From positions 496,001-560,000 of the forward strand of contig NZ_MCAS01000001.1 of assembly GCF_003610895.1 (NCBI RefSeq): a DNA stretch of 64,000 bases. The letters run 5' to 3'. Shown one piece after another: positions 34,911 to 42,940 of this stretch; position 1 is the stretch's first letter, and every line of letters begins with the position of its first letter. The notes under the pieces are model-generated. The model had not been told where the DNA came from. It worked only from the letters and a program-made list of their open reading frames with translations, and did not search any database. The translations under genes were made by a program, and so were the position numbers. The stretch is from Paraburkholderia fungorum. Lineage in GTDB: Bacteria > Pseudomonadota > Gammaproteobacteria > Burkholderiales > Burkholderiaceae.

Positions 34911-34931
34911 CGGGCGTTGGCGATGAGGGTT

Positions 34932-34979
34932 GGCAATGTGCCGGGCAATGTGATTGGCAATGGGCCTGGCAATAGGCAC
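34932..34979. repeat. 12-bp tandem array upstream of the LysR gene
   Basis: GGCAAT recurs at exactly 12-base steps (34932, 34944, 34956, 34968); the other six bases vary (TGTGCC, GTGATT and so on). A fifth, degenerate GGCGAT sits at 34919. On the minus strand it reads ATTGCC in the leader of the LysR gene. It could be repeated protein-binding half-sites or a slipped-strand array; if translated it gives four-residue repeats such as IARPIANHIARHIAN. Confidence 0.7.
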
Positions 34980-35216
34980 GAAGAGTTTGCCATGCAACGC
35001 CATCTGGTGCCGGCAGGCGCTGACCGGGTGCCGTGGACGGACTCCGCGGCCATCGAAAAAAAATCAATTTTCAGCGACGGATTCCCCCAACTCGTGCCGT
35101 TAAAGAGACTGAAGCACAACGTTCGCGGATCACCCACATGCTGACAGCACTGAAAGCTGACGCGGCCAACGTTGCCGCAACCCTGTTTCCCGGCTCATGC
35201 GTTCGATTCCCCTACT

Positions 35217-35942
35217 ATGACAACTCAAATACTGGTCGTTGACGACGATGTCGAACTCCTTGGTTCGCTGGCCGCCTTTCTCGGACGCGAAGGGATGGTG
35301 GTCTCCGTTCTGCAGGAGGTGAAGTCGCTCGGGGAACACATCGAACGGGCCCCGCCCGATCTGATTGTCCTCGACCAGATCATGCAAGGCGTGAACGGCC
35401 TTGCCGCGCTGACCAAACTGCGCGCCGCGGGCAACACCGTCCCCGTGATTCTGACTTCGGGCGCCGACGACATGGACCGGATCGTTGGACTCGAAATGGG
35501 CGCGGACGACTGCATCGGCAAACCGTTCAATCCGCGCGAGCTCCTTGCCCGCATGCGGGCCGTATTGCGGCGACAAACCCTGCCTGCGCCTGGCACCGCA
35601 CGGGAAGAACCCGCAGTAATCGGCTTCGGCACATTCACGCTGGATCTTCAGCTGCGCACGCTCATCACGGAGAACAAGAGCCGGCTCACGCTATCGGCGG
35701 GAGAATTCGCGCTGCTAAAGATCTTCGTCAATAACCCCATGCGCACGCTGACCCGGGAGCGCCTGCTCGAATTACTGCACGGCCCGGAAGACGATCATAC
35801 CGACCGGGGCGTCGACGTCCAGGTGTGGCGGTTGCGCAGGCTCCTCGAGACCAACCCCTCCTCTCCGAGGTTTATCCAGACCGTGCGCAGTCATGGTTAC
35901 GTGTTTGTGCCCGATGGCGCGCAACACGCCGTGAAGCACTGA
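35217..35942 (+). CDS. OmpR-family response regulator (orphan)
   Basis: A 241-residue regulator. The receiver begins QILVVDDDVELL, with the phospho-acceptor Asp in LIVLDQIMQG and Lys in CIGKPFNPRELLARM; the winged helix includes DVQVWRLRRLLE and VRSHGYVFVPDG. I chose ATG 35217 over an upstream frame start at 35172. No kinase is next to it; the gene downstream is a TAXI-type receptor protein, suggesting control of that uptake protein or of distant genes. Confidence 0.92.
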   Translation: MTTQILVVDDDVELLGSLAAFLGREGMVVSVLQEVKSLGEHIERAPPDLIVLDQIMQGVNGLAALTKLRAAGNTVPVILTSGADDMDRIVGLEMGADDCIGKPFNPRELLARMRAVLRRQTLPAPGTAREEPAVIGFGTFTLDLQLRTLITENKSRLTLSAGEFALLKIFVNNPMRTLTRERLLELLHGPEDDHTDRGVDVQVWRLRRLLETNPSSPRFIQTVRSHGYVFVPDGAQHAVKH

Positions 35943-36050
35943 TGCTTCGCTCACCGCGCCGGGCGCAACCCTGAGTGCGGATGTGGACAAGGCCTCCGAG
36001 GCGCTGCATTATCCATGCTGGCGAGCAGCGCCGAACCCGAGAGGCGAACA

Positions 36051-37388
36051 ATGCCCAGGCACAACCCAGCGCTTCATCGCAATGAAAAAGTCCCCATGAC
36101 GCCGGCTCGCCGGCGGCTTCTGCTCGCCGGCGCAATACTGCTGATCGCCGCGCTAGGTTGGGGACTCTCGGTGATACTTGAACCCGCCTTCCGCCACACG
36201 ATCGTCATCACAACCGGCGCGGACAACGGCATCTATCGCGGCTTTGCAGATCGTTATGCGCCCATTCTCAAACGCGACGGCATCACGCTCGATATCCGCA
36301 GTTCATCGGGCTCGAGCGAAAACTATCAACGGCTGACCGATCCGAACAGCGACTACGAAGTCGGCTTTATCCAGTCCGGCACCACCAGCCCCAAGGATAC
36401 CGACCACCTGCAGACAATCGCCGCCGTTTCCTATGAACCGATCTGGGTGTTCTATCGCGGCGAATCTACCGTCAACCGGCTGGCACAATTGCGCGGCAAG
36501 CGGATTTCAATCGGCGTTCCCGGCAGCGGCCTGCTGAACGTCTCGCAGAGACTGCTCGGATACAGCGGCGTCACGCGGGACAATACAACGCTGCGCGAAA
36601 TGGACGCGAACCAATCCTATCAGGCACTCGAAAACGGTCAGCTGGATGCGGCTTTCTTTATCGGCAGACCCGATGCGCCGATGCAGACCACACTGCTCAA
36701 CAGCAATCTCAAGCTGATGAGCTTCGTGCAGGCCGACGCGCTGGTGCAGAAATTCCCCTCGCTCTCCAAAGTGATCTTTCCGCGTGCAGCCACCAGCGTC
36801 GTCAACGATCTGCCGCAGACCGACGTCACGCTGCTCGCCGCCACCGCGTTGCTCGTTGCCAAAGACACGCTGCACCCCGCGCTGGTCTACCTGCTGCTGG
36901 ACGCGGCCAAAACCGTCCACGGCGGCGAAGATTACTTCACGCCGCTTGGCGTGTTTCCCAATCTGAATACCGATGAATTTCCGGTTTCGGAAGAGAGCGA
37001 GCGTTACTTCAGAACGGGGCGCCCGTTCCTGCAGCGTTACCTGCCATTCTGGCTAGCCAGCTTTATCGAAAGACGCCTGCTGATCCTGCTCCCCTTCATG
37101 GCTTTATTGCTCGGGCTAATACAGGCGTTGCCGCGCATGGCCGAGGCGCGCATCAAGAAACGCCTGGTGGTCTGGTATCGCGAGATCAAAGCGCTCGAAG
37201 ATGAAATATGGAACAACCGCCACCCCACTGCGGACCAGATCGCACAATGGCAGGACGAGATCGAACACATCGATGCGAACGCCAACCAGATCAAGATGCC
37301 ACGGCGTTATATCCACGACGTCTACGTGCTCAAACAGGCGATTGGCGTAGTGCGGGACCGGATTGCGCGGGTAGCACGGGAGCAATAG
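36051..37388 (+). CDS. TAXI-family TRAP solute receptor with C-terminal membrane helix
   Basis: A 445-residue TAXI-type solute-binding protein. An N-terminal membrane anchor (RRLLLAGAILLIAALGWGLS) precedes the binding domain with ITTGADNGIYRGFADRYAP and KRISIGVPGSG. Unlike plain TAXI receptors it continues past the binding domain into a second hydrophobic helix (LLILLPFMALLLGLIQALP, about 345-365) and a charged cytoplasmic tail. ATG 36051 follows GAGAGG; 36096 is an alternative. No 4TM-12TM permease is present, so it may act as a tethered sensor or use a permease elsewhere. An orphan response regulator lies 108 bases upstream. Confidence 0.88.
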   Translation: MPRHNPALHRNEKVPMTPARRRLLLAGAILLIAALGWGLSVILEPAFRHTIVITTGADNGIYRGFADRYAPILKRDGITLDIRSSSGSSENYQRLTDPNSDYEVGFIQSGTTSPKDTDHLQTIAAVSYEPIWVFYRGESTVNRLAQLRGKRISIGVPGSGLLNVSQRLLGYSGVTRDNTTLREMDANQSYQALENGQLDAAFFIGRPDAPMQTTLLNSNLKLMSFVQADALVQKFPSLSKVIFPRAATSVVNDLPQTDVTLLAATALLVAKDTLHPALVYLLLDAAKTVHGGEDYFTPLGVFPNLNTDEFPVSEESERYFRTGRPFLQRYLPFWLASFIERRLLILLPFMALLLGLIQALPRMAEARIKKRLVVWYREIKALEDEIWNNRHPTADQIAQWQDEIEHIDANANQIKMPRRYIHDVYVLKQAIGVVRDRIARVAREQ

Positions 37389-37389
37389 C

Positions 37390-38708
37390 TTAGCCCGCGG
37401 GCGCGGCGGCATCGTCGACGATCGGTTGGCGCGCCATGAACCAGTAGAACAGCGCCGCGCATCCGGCAATGATGCCGCCGGAGATGAACGCGAGCGCATA
37501 AGAACCCGTGCGGTCAACGATAAAGCCCGCGACCACAGGCGAGAAAGCCCCACCGAAGTAGCCGCCGAAATTCTGGATCGCGCTCACCGACGCAATCATC
37601 GACGAGGGTGCGATGTCCGCCGCGAGCGCCCATGCCGAGCCGACCACGGCGGCGATGAAGGCAAGGCCGACGGTGAACAGCACGATTGTCACGCTGAATG
37701 CGTGAGTGAACGGCAACACAATCGCACACACCGCCGCGCCCACGGAACAACAGGCGATCAATAGGCGCTTCGCGTCGATCGCCGACGCGAGATGGCGATC
37801 GACGATCTTCTTCGCCAGATACCCCACCGCGATTTCCCCCACAGCGCCGCCCGCCCACGGAATCCCCGCAACCACGCCGAGTTGCGCGAACGAAATGTGA
37901 AAACGGTCGAGCAGATAGAGCGGCAAGAACACGAGGAAGATGTTCCACAGCCAGATCGTGCAAAAGTAGCCGAGGATCATGCCCCACACGCTGCGCCGGC
38001 CAAACAGCGAACGCCATTTGAGCGAGGAGTTCGCCAGCGACCGTTCGTGACCGCCGCCGCCTGATTCGATGTAGGCGAGCTCATCCTTCGACAGACGTTT
38101 GCTGTCGACCGGATTGCGATACAGCGTCAGAAACAGCAGCGCGAACGCGATCCCGAATGCGCCCGTCACATGAAACAGCGAGCGCCAGCCGAACGCGACC
38201 ATCAATGCAACCAGCATGGCGGGCGCCAGGGCCCCCACTTCGACGATGAATCCCACACGCCCGTCGCGAAGCCGCGCTCCTTGGCCGGAAACCACGCCGC
38301 GGTGATTTTCGCCGAGGTCGGCCAGCATGGCGCCTCACCTACTGCGAGCAACGCACGCATCACCAGCAAGCCGGAGATCGAACCCACTACACCCGTCAGC
38401 CAGGTCGCGACACTCCACCAGATCATGCCGAGGGCATACGCACGCTTCGCGCCGAAACGGTCGATCACCCAGCCCGCAGGCAATTGCATGACGGCATAGG
38501 TCCACGCGAACACGCTGCCGAGCAGACCAATCTGCGTGCGTGTCAGACCCAGTTCCTGAATCATGCCGGGGGCGGCGATGGAAAGACTTGCGCGGTCCAT
38601 GTAGTTGATGATTCCGCCGATCAGCAGCCAGATCAGGACGTGCCAGCGGAAATTGAGGCGAGCGGGCGGCGCTGCGGCGGCCGATACGGGCATGATGGGC
38701 TTATTCAA
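37390..38708 (-). pseudogene. MFS transporter (ACS type), frameshifted
   Basis: Two overlapping reading frames together encode one transporter of about 430 residues. The N-terminal part (38202-38708) has six helices, IINYMDRASLSIAAP and AVGEAPCWPTSAKI; the C-terminal part begins at LAPAMLVALMVAFGWRSLF and runs to 37390. The family sequence would continue SSSKWG-ALAP, but the frame breaks in a five-base C run (38232-38236 on the plus strand); one extra base there restores the frame. It is either a recent single-base loss or a sequencing error. The family imports sugar acids such as hexuronates or galactonate. Confidence 0.85.
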
Positions 38709-38920
38709 ATCGTGTCTCCGTCCAGATGGCCTTCTGCGGCCATTCGTTGTTGCCGGTGGCGTCTTCTAGCGCTGCGCGACACGATGCTCGCTTGCACGCA
38801 CCGTGCCGTCACAGAGCGACCAGTGTACGGACAGCGCTTCACCGACTCCAATCAGGAAACCGCATGGGCCGATAGCGTTTTTGTTATCGACCAGGCCGAC
38901 GCAGGCCGGGCCGCGTTAGG

Positions 38921-40072
38921 CTAGGACGGACGCAGCATGAGTTTCTGCACTCGCCAGTTCAGCAGCTCGGCGACCAGCAACACGTTCTCGGATGGGCAGG
39001 CCATTTGATGAATCCAGCCAAACTGCTTCAGTTGCTTGCCGGATTGGCCCAGCACGCCAAGCAGCTTGCCTTCGAGCGTCAGTTTGTAGATGCGTCCCGG
39101 AAACGCATCCGAACTGTAGAGCACCTGATTCGGGCCCGGAGAAATGCAGATCGCCCAGGGCGAGCCGGGCGCAAAGGTGCCCTCGGCCAACATGGCCTCG
39201 TCCGGCACGTTGCCGATCGCGGGTTGCGCGCCAGCGGGCACGGGTACGTCGATGGTGAACTGCCGCTGGAAATTGCCCTCGCCGTCGAACACCTGAATGC
39301 GGCGGTTGCTGCGATCGGCTACGTAGACGAGGCCCTTGGCATCGACTGCGATGCTGTGCGGCGTATGGAACTGCCCCGGACCGGTCCCGCGTTCGCCCCA
39401 GGATTTGAGCCAGTTGCCGTCCTTGTCGACTTTCGCCACGCGGGAGTTGATGTATCCGTCGCTGATATAGGTATTGTCAGCGCTGTCCCACGCAACGTCG
39501 GTAACCTGCCGGAAGCGTCCCGGCTCCGCCGGCAAAGGCGGATTGGGATGCTTGAGCGGACCGGTTGCCTCGTCCGCCGCCTCCTGCTTGCGGCCGAAGA
39601 CCATGGCCACGCGTCCTTCCGGCGTGAACTTGATCACCATGTCGGAACCCTTGTCGGTCACCCAGATATTGTCGTGCCGGTCGACCTTGACCGTATGCGC
39701 GAACGACCAGGCATACAGGTTGTGACCGATCTCGCGCACGAACCGGCCGTCCGGCGCGAACTCGAGCAGCTGGGCCGCGGCCGCACCGTAGGCCGGCCCA
39801 ATCGAGTTGCCGCGCGAGAGCACAAACGTATGCCCCTTCGAATTGAAGCTGACACCCGAGCACTCGCCGAAATAAACGTCGCGTGGGAGATGCAGGAAAT
39901 CGGGAACCGACTCGTAGGCGATGCCTGGGACAGAATCCGCATAGGCAAGACCGGGAAAGAGCGCGAGCGCCGCCGCGCTTTCGGCGGCGAGGGTAAGGAA
40001 GCGGCGACGGCTCAAGACCGCGCTCTGGGCGCCATCACAGCAAAGACAGGAGTACGACGGTTGATCGTTCAT
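38921..40072 (-). CDS. Tat-exported NHL-repeat protein
   Basis: A 383-residue protein with a twin-arginine signal (LSRRRFLTLAAESAAALALF, cleavage near AYA) and a beta-propeller of NHL repeats (such as IAVDAKGLVYVADRSNRRIQVFD and VTDVAWDSADNTYISDGYIN). The pattern resembles the peptidyl-alpha-hydroxyglycine lyase/NHL group; a lyase activity is not established by sequence. Tat export fits a folded periplasmic enzyme. ATG 40072 is behind AAAGGAGAC. A CLCCDGAQ motif just before the Tat signal is odd, since Cys is usually absent there. Confidence 0.85.
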   Translation of the reverse strand: MNDQPSYSCLCCDGAQSAVLSRRRFLTLAAESAAALALFPGLAYADSVPGIAYESVPDFLHLPRDVYFGECSGVSFNSKGHTFVLSRGNSIGPAYGAAAAQLLEFAPDGRFVREIGHNLYAWSFAHTVKVDRHDNIWVTDKGSDMVIKFTPEGRVAMVFGRKQEAADEATGPLKHPNPPLPAEPGRFRQVTDVAWDSADNTYISDGYINSRVAKVDKDGNWLKSWGERGTGPGQFHTPHSIAVDAKGLVYVADRSNRRIQVFDGEGNFQRQFTIDVPVPAGAQPAIGNVPDEAMLAEGTFAPGSPWAICISPGPNQVLYSSDAFPGRIYKLTLEGKLLGVLGQSGKQLKQFGWIHQMACPSENVLLVAELLNWRVQKLMLRPS

Positions 40073-40299
40073 TGGCTTGTCTCCTTTCGCGCGCCTTGCG
40101 GGACGGCGGCGTTGTCGGTTTTCGCGCCAATGTATGCGGCATGTCCGGATAACAGGCGCACCAGGTCTTGCACGCCGAGAATACACCGTGAAGAAGCACA
40201 CGCAAATTCATTGCACCGATAAGATCACGCGTACTATCCCGACTGTCCGACTCAACCACCGCAACCGCCATGCGCCGCGTTTCACTCGAGGTGATATCC

Positions 40300-40812
40300 A
40301 TGCTCAGAAATATTTCGCAAGCCAGCTTCGCAACGATCGCGGCCGCCATGCTGACCGCATGTGCAATGCCGCCGGCAAGTCCGCCGGGTGCGTCCATCGA
40401 CCCGCCTCAAGGCGAGCGCGTGATGACCCTCACGGCTTCCGGCGTGCAGAACTACGCGTGCGAACTGGACGCGCAAGGGCACCTGGGATGGGTGTTCAAG
40501 AGCCCGCAAGCAACGCTTTACGACGCAAGCGGTCACGCTGCGGTACGGCATGGCGCAGGACCCTCATGGGAAGCGGAAGATGGCAGCCGGATCGTAGGCC
40601 GCGTGCTCGCACAACGGCCCAGCGAAACGGCGGCGAGCATTCCCCAGCTATTGCTCGAAACACATAGCACGTCCGGCAACGGCACATTGTCAGCAGTGCG
40701 ATATGTGCAGCGCCTGCATACCGTCGGCGGGCTAGCGCCGGCGGCTGCGTGCTCAACGGAGCATCAGGCCGGCAGCTCGCCCTACCTCGCGAACTACGTG
40801 TTCTACCGATAG
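40300..40812 (+). CDS. DUF3455-family predicted lipoprotein
   Basis: A 170-residue protein with lipoprotein signal SFATIAAAMLTACAMPP and the DUF3455 pattern: GVQNYACELD, WVFKSPQATLYDASGHAA, GPSWEAEDGSRIVGRV, VRYVQRLHTVGG and ANYVFYR at the end. The function of the family is unknown; its beta-rich pattern suggests an extracytoplasmic binding domain. ATG 40300 follows GAGGTG. It stands alone on the plus strand between minus-strand genes. Confidence 0.85.
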   Translation: MLRNISQASFATIAAAMLTACAMPPASPPGASIDPPQGERVMTLTASGVQNYACELDAQGHLGWVFKSPQATLYDASGHAAVRHGAGPSWEAEDGSRIVGRVLAQRPSETAASIPQLLLETHSTSGNGTLSAVRYVQRLHTVGGLAPAAACSTEHQAGSSPYLANYVFYR

Positions 40813-40837
40813 GCAGGCCACGCCTCGCGACGCGCGC

Positions 40838-41497
40838 TTACTTCACGTTGGGCTGATTCGGTGGCGGCAGCGCCGGGTCGAGTTTCGCGGACTGTCTCAC
40901 CAGCTGATCGGTCATTGCCGCCGCAACCGGATTCGAGCCGGCATGATGCAGGTCGTTACGACTGTATTGCGGCTGCGGTGGCGGCAATGCCGGATCGAGT
41001 TGCGCGGATTCCTTGACCAACTGATCCGTCATCGCGGATGCGACCGGATTCGCGCCCTGGCGATGCGAATCGTCACGCCTGCTTTCGACTCGCGGCGCGG
41101 GCGTGCTTCCCGGAGCGACGGCAGCATGAAGCGCGACCGGTTCACGTGGCGGCGGCTCCGGCCGCTGTTCCGGCCGCATCGCCGGCCGAGGCACTTGCAC
41201 GGCGACTTTAGCCGGCGAGCCGGATTGCGTCACCACGGTGCCGCTCACAACCTGATTGGGGTCAGTCGCTGTGTGGGCGGCGAGAGGCGCTGCGCCGGCC
41301 ACACTTCCCGCCGTCATATGCGTGTCATCCAATTGAGAAGAAGATTGGAAGGACGTCGCGGCCAATTCTGCTGGATTGTCTTTCGGGACGTCGGTGTCGG
41401 ACGCTGAGCGCTCCCTTTCCTGCAGCAGCAGGAAAGCGCCAAACGCCACCTCGACGAGCAGCACACCGACGATCAACGATTTACGTACATTCCTCAT
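40838..41497 (-). CDS. Membrane-anchored Pro/Ala-rich protein with a duplicated 39-residue C-terminal unit
   Basis: From ATG 41497, 219 residues: a signal-anchor helix (SLIVGVLLVEVAFGAFLLL), a low-complexity Pro/Ala/Arg linker, then two copies of a unit of about 39 residues sharing ANPVASAMTDQLVKESAQLDPALPPP and SNPVAAAMTDQLVRQSAKL in turn. The 117-base DNA period is visible at 40861-41094. I do not recognise the family; the shape suggests a periplasmic protein tethered to the inner membrane with two peptide-like binding units. Longer frames to 41818 lack support. Confidence 0.6.
   Translation of the reverse strand: MRNVRKSLIVGVLLVEVAFGAFLLLQERERSASDTDVPKDNPAELAATSFQSSSQLDDTHMTAGSVAGAAPLAAHTATDPNQVVSGTVVTQSGSPAKVAVQVPRPAMRPEQRPEPPPREPVALHAAVAPGSTPAPRVESRRDDSHRQGANPVASAMTDQLVKESAQLDPALPPPQPQYSRNDLHHAGSNPVAAAMTDQLVRQSAKLDPALPPPNQPNVK
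40861..41094. repeat. 117-bp direct repeat inside the Pro/Ala-rich protein gene
   Basis: Two imperfect copies (40861-40977 and 40978-41094), both opening GTGGCGGCA and encoding the two 39-residue units. Differences are spread over many codons, many at third positions, indicating an old duplication kept under selection. Confidence 0.75.
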
Positions 41498-41956
41498 ATT
41501 AACCACCGATTCGTTCAATCGATGCGATTGGATTGGCGATGGCCGCCCGCTCGAAGATCGCGCGGGACGGCAGGTTCGCGGCATGAGCCCGCGAGAGGTT
41601 GATGTGGGGGGATTTACGCGCCCCGCACACGTTGATGTGTCCAGCGGCAAGAGCCTGGTGATTCGCTCCACCAGACAGCACAGGACATGCCCGTATGCTA
41701 ATGCGAAAAAACAATCTCTGCTGAGCGCACGCGCGGATTCAGACGAAATAGTCCGAAATCCGCTAGCACGCTGCACGCCCGCGGCCACGGGAGAGCGCAG
41801 CGCGATGCAATGAAACATGCAATTGAGAACGGCAATTTTCTCGTCCGACGTGGTCAGTTTTTTGTCGGCAACGAGCTAGTTCTCTTTGGGTTCGAAGCGC
41901 GCGGATGCGTATCCTCCGACAATCCGCGCGCCACGTGACGCAGAGATACGATTCGG
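41498..41956. other. Intergenic, no gene recognised
   Basis: A 459-base gap between two minus-strand genes. It holds the promoter of the Pro/Ala-rich protein gene. In-frame upstream extensions of that gene look non-coding. I see no RNA gene, no hairpin with a T-run and no repeat. The base composition is a little more AT-rich than its neighbours at 41690-41880. Confidence 0.5.
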
Positions 41957-42928
41957 TCAATACGCCCCCTGCACCAGATTGCTCGGCGCACCGTTGACGA
42001 AGTTCTCGACGTTGTCCATCAATTGATCGGCAAGACGCTGTTGAGCCTCGTCCGATGCCCACGCAACATGCGGCGTCAGAATGACATTCGAGCGGCCGGC
42101 CGCGCGCATCAGCGGATTGTCCTCTGGCGGCGGCTCGCTCGCGGTCACATCGAAACCCGCACCGCTGATCAGACCTTCATCGAGCGCCCGCACCAAGGCA
42201 TCTTCGTCGACCAGGCCGCCGCGCGCCGTATTGATGATCAATGGCTTGCGTTTCATCGCGCGGAACTCGGGCATGGCCAGCATGTTCCGCGTATTCGGCG
42301 TGAGCGGGCTGTGCACAGTAATGATGTCGCTGGTTGCGAGCACCTCGTCCCACGGCGTGTAAAGCGGACCAAGACCCTCCCTCCCCTTGTGCGCGGCGAA
42401 CATCGGCAGCATGCCGAAGGCTTTGCCGATTTCCGCGACGCGTTGCCCAAGCACTCCTTCGCCGATGATGCCGAGCCGCGCGCCCGCCAGGTCGTGAATC
42501 GCATGGGTGAAAAAGCAGAATTGCCCTGACTTCTGCCACTCGCCGGCGAGCACGTCGTCGCGGTACGCGATCAGATTGCGGCGCAGCGCGAGAATCAACG
42601 CAAAGGTGTGTTCGGGCACCGTGTTGATCGCGTAGCCGCGGATATTGCTGACCGCGATACCGAGCCGCTGACAGGCCGCTTTGTCGACGCAATCGGTGCC
42701 GGTAGCGGCGACGGCGATCAGCTTCAGATCGGGCAATTGTTCGAGTACTTCCTGCGTCAGCGCCACCTTGTTGACGATCGCGATCGACACCCCGTCGAGC
42801 CGCTTCAGCACCTGCTCAGGTGTGGTGTTTTCATACGCGATCAACTGATGATCGAAACGCGGTTCGCGCAACACGATTTGCGGCGCGAGCGTGGCACGGT
42901 CGAGAAAGGCAATCTTATGCATGGTCAT
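41957..42928 (-). CDS. D-2-hydroxyacid dehydrogenase (hydroxypyruvate/glyoxylate reductase type)
   Basis: A 323-residue NAD(P)-dependent dehydrogenase. The nucleotide loop is LGIIGEGVLGQRVAEIG, the catalytic Arg is in NTARGGLVD, the Glu in AGFDVTASEPP and the His in LTPHVAWAS. Such enzymes interconvert hydroxypyruvate and D-glycerate or glyoxylate and glycolate. It is the last gene of the operon, 12 bases after a transketolase. Hydroxypyruvate is both a transketolase donor and a substrate of this family, which makes it the likeliest metabolite. Confidence 0.9.
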   Translation of the reverse strand: MTMHKIAFLDRATLAPQIVLREPRFDHQLIAYENTTPEQVLKRLDGVSIAIVNKVALTQEVLEQLPDLKLIAVAATGTDCVDKAACQRLGIAVSNIRGYAINTVPEHTFALILALRRNLIAYRDDVLAGEWQKSGQFCFFTHAIHDLAGARLGIIGEGVLGQRVAEIGKAFGMLPMFAAHKGREGLGPLYTPWDEVLATSDIITVHSPLTPNTRNMLAMPEFRAMKRKPLIINTARGGLVDEDALVRALDEGLISGAGFDVTASEPPPEDNPLMRAAGRSNVILTPHVAWASDEAQQRLADQLMDNVENFVNGAPSNLVQGAY

Positions 42929-42940
42929 ATCCTGTCTGAT

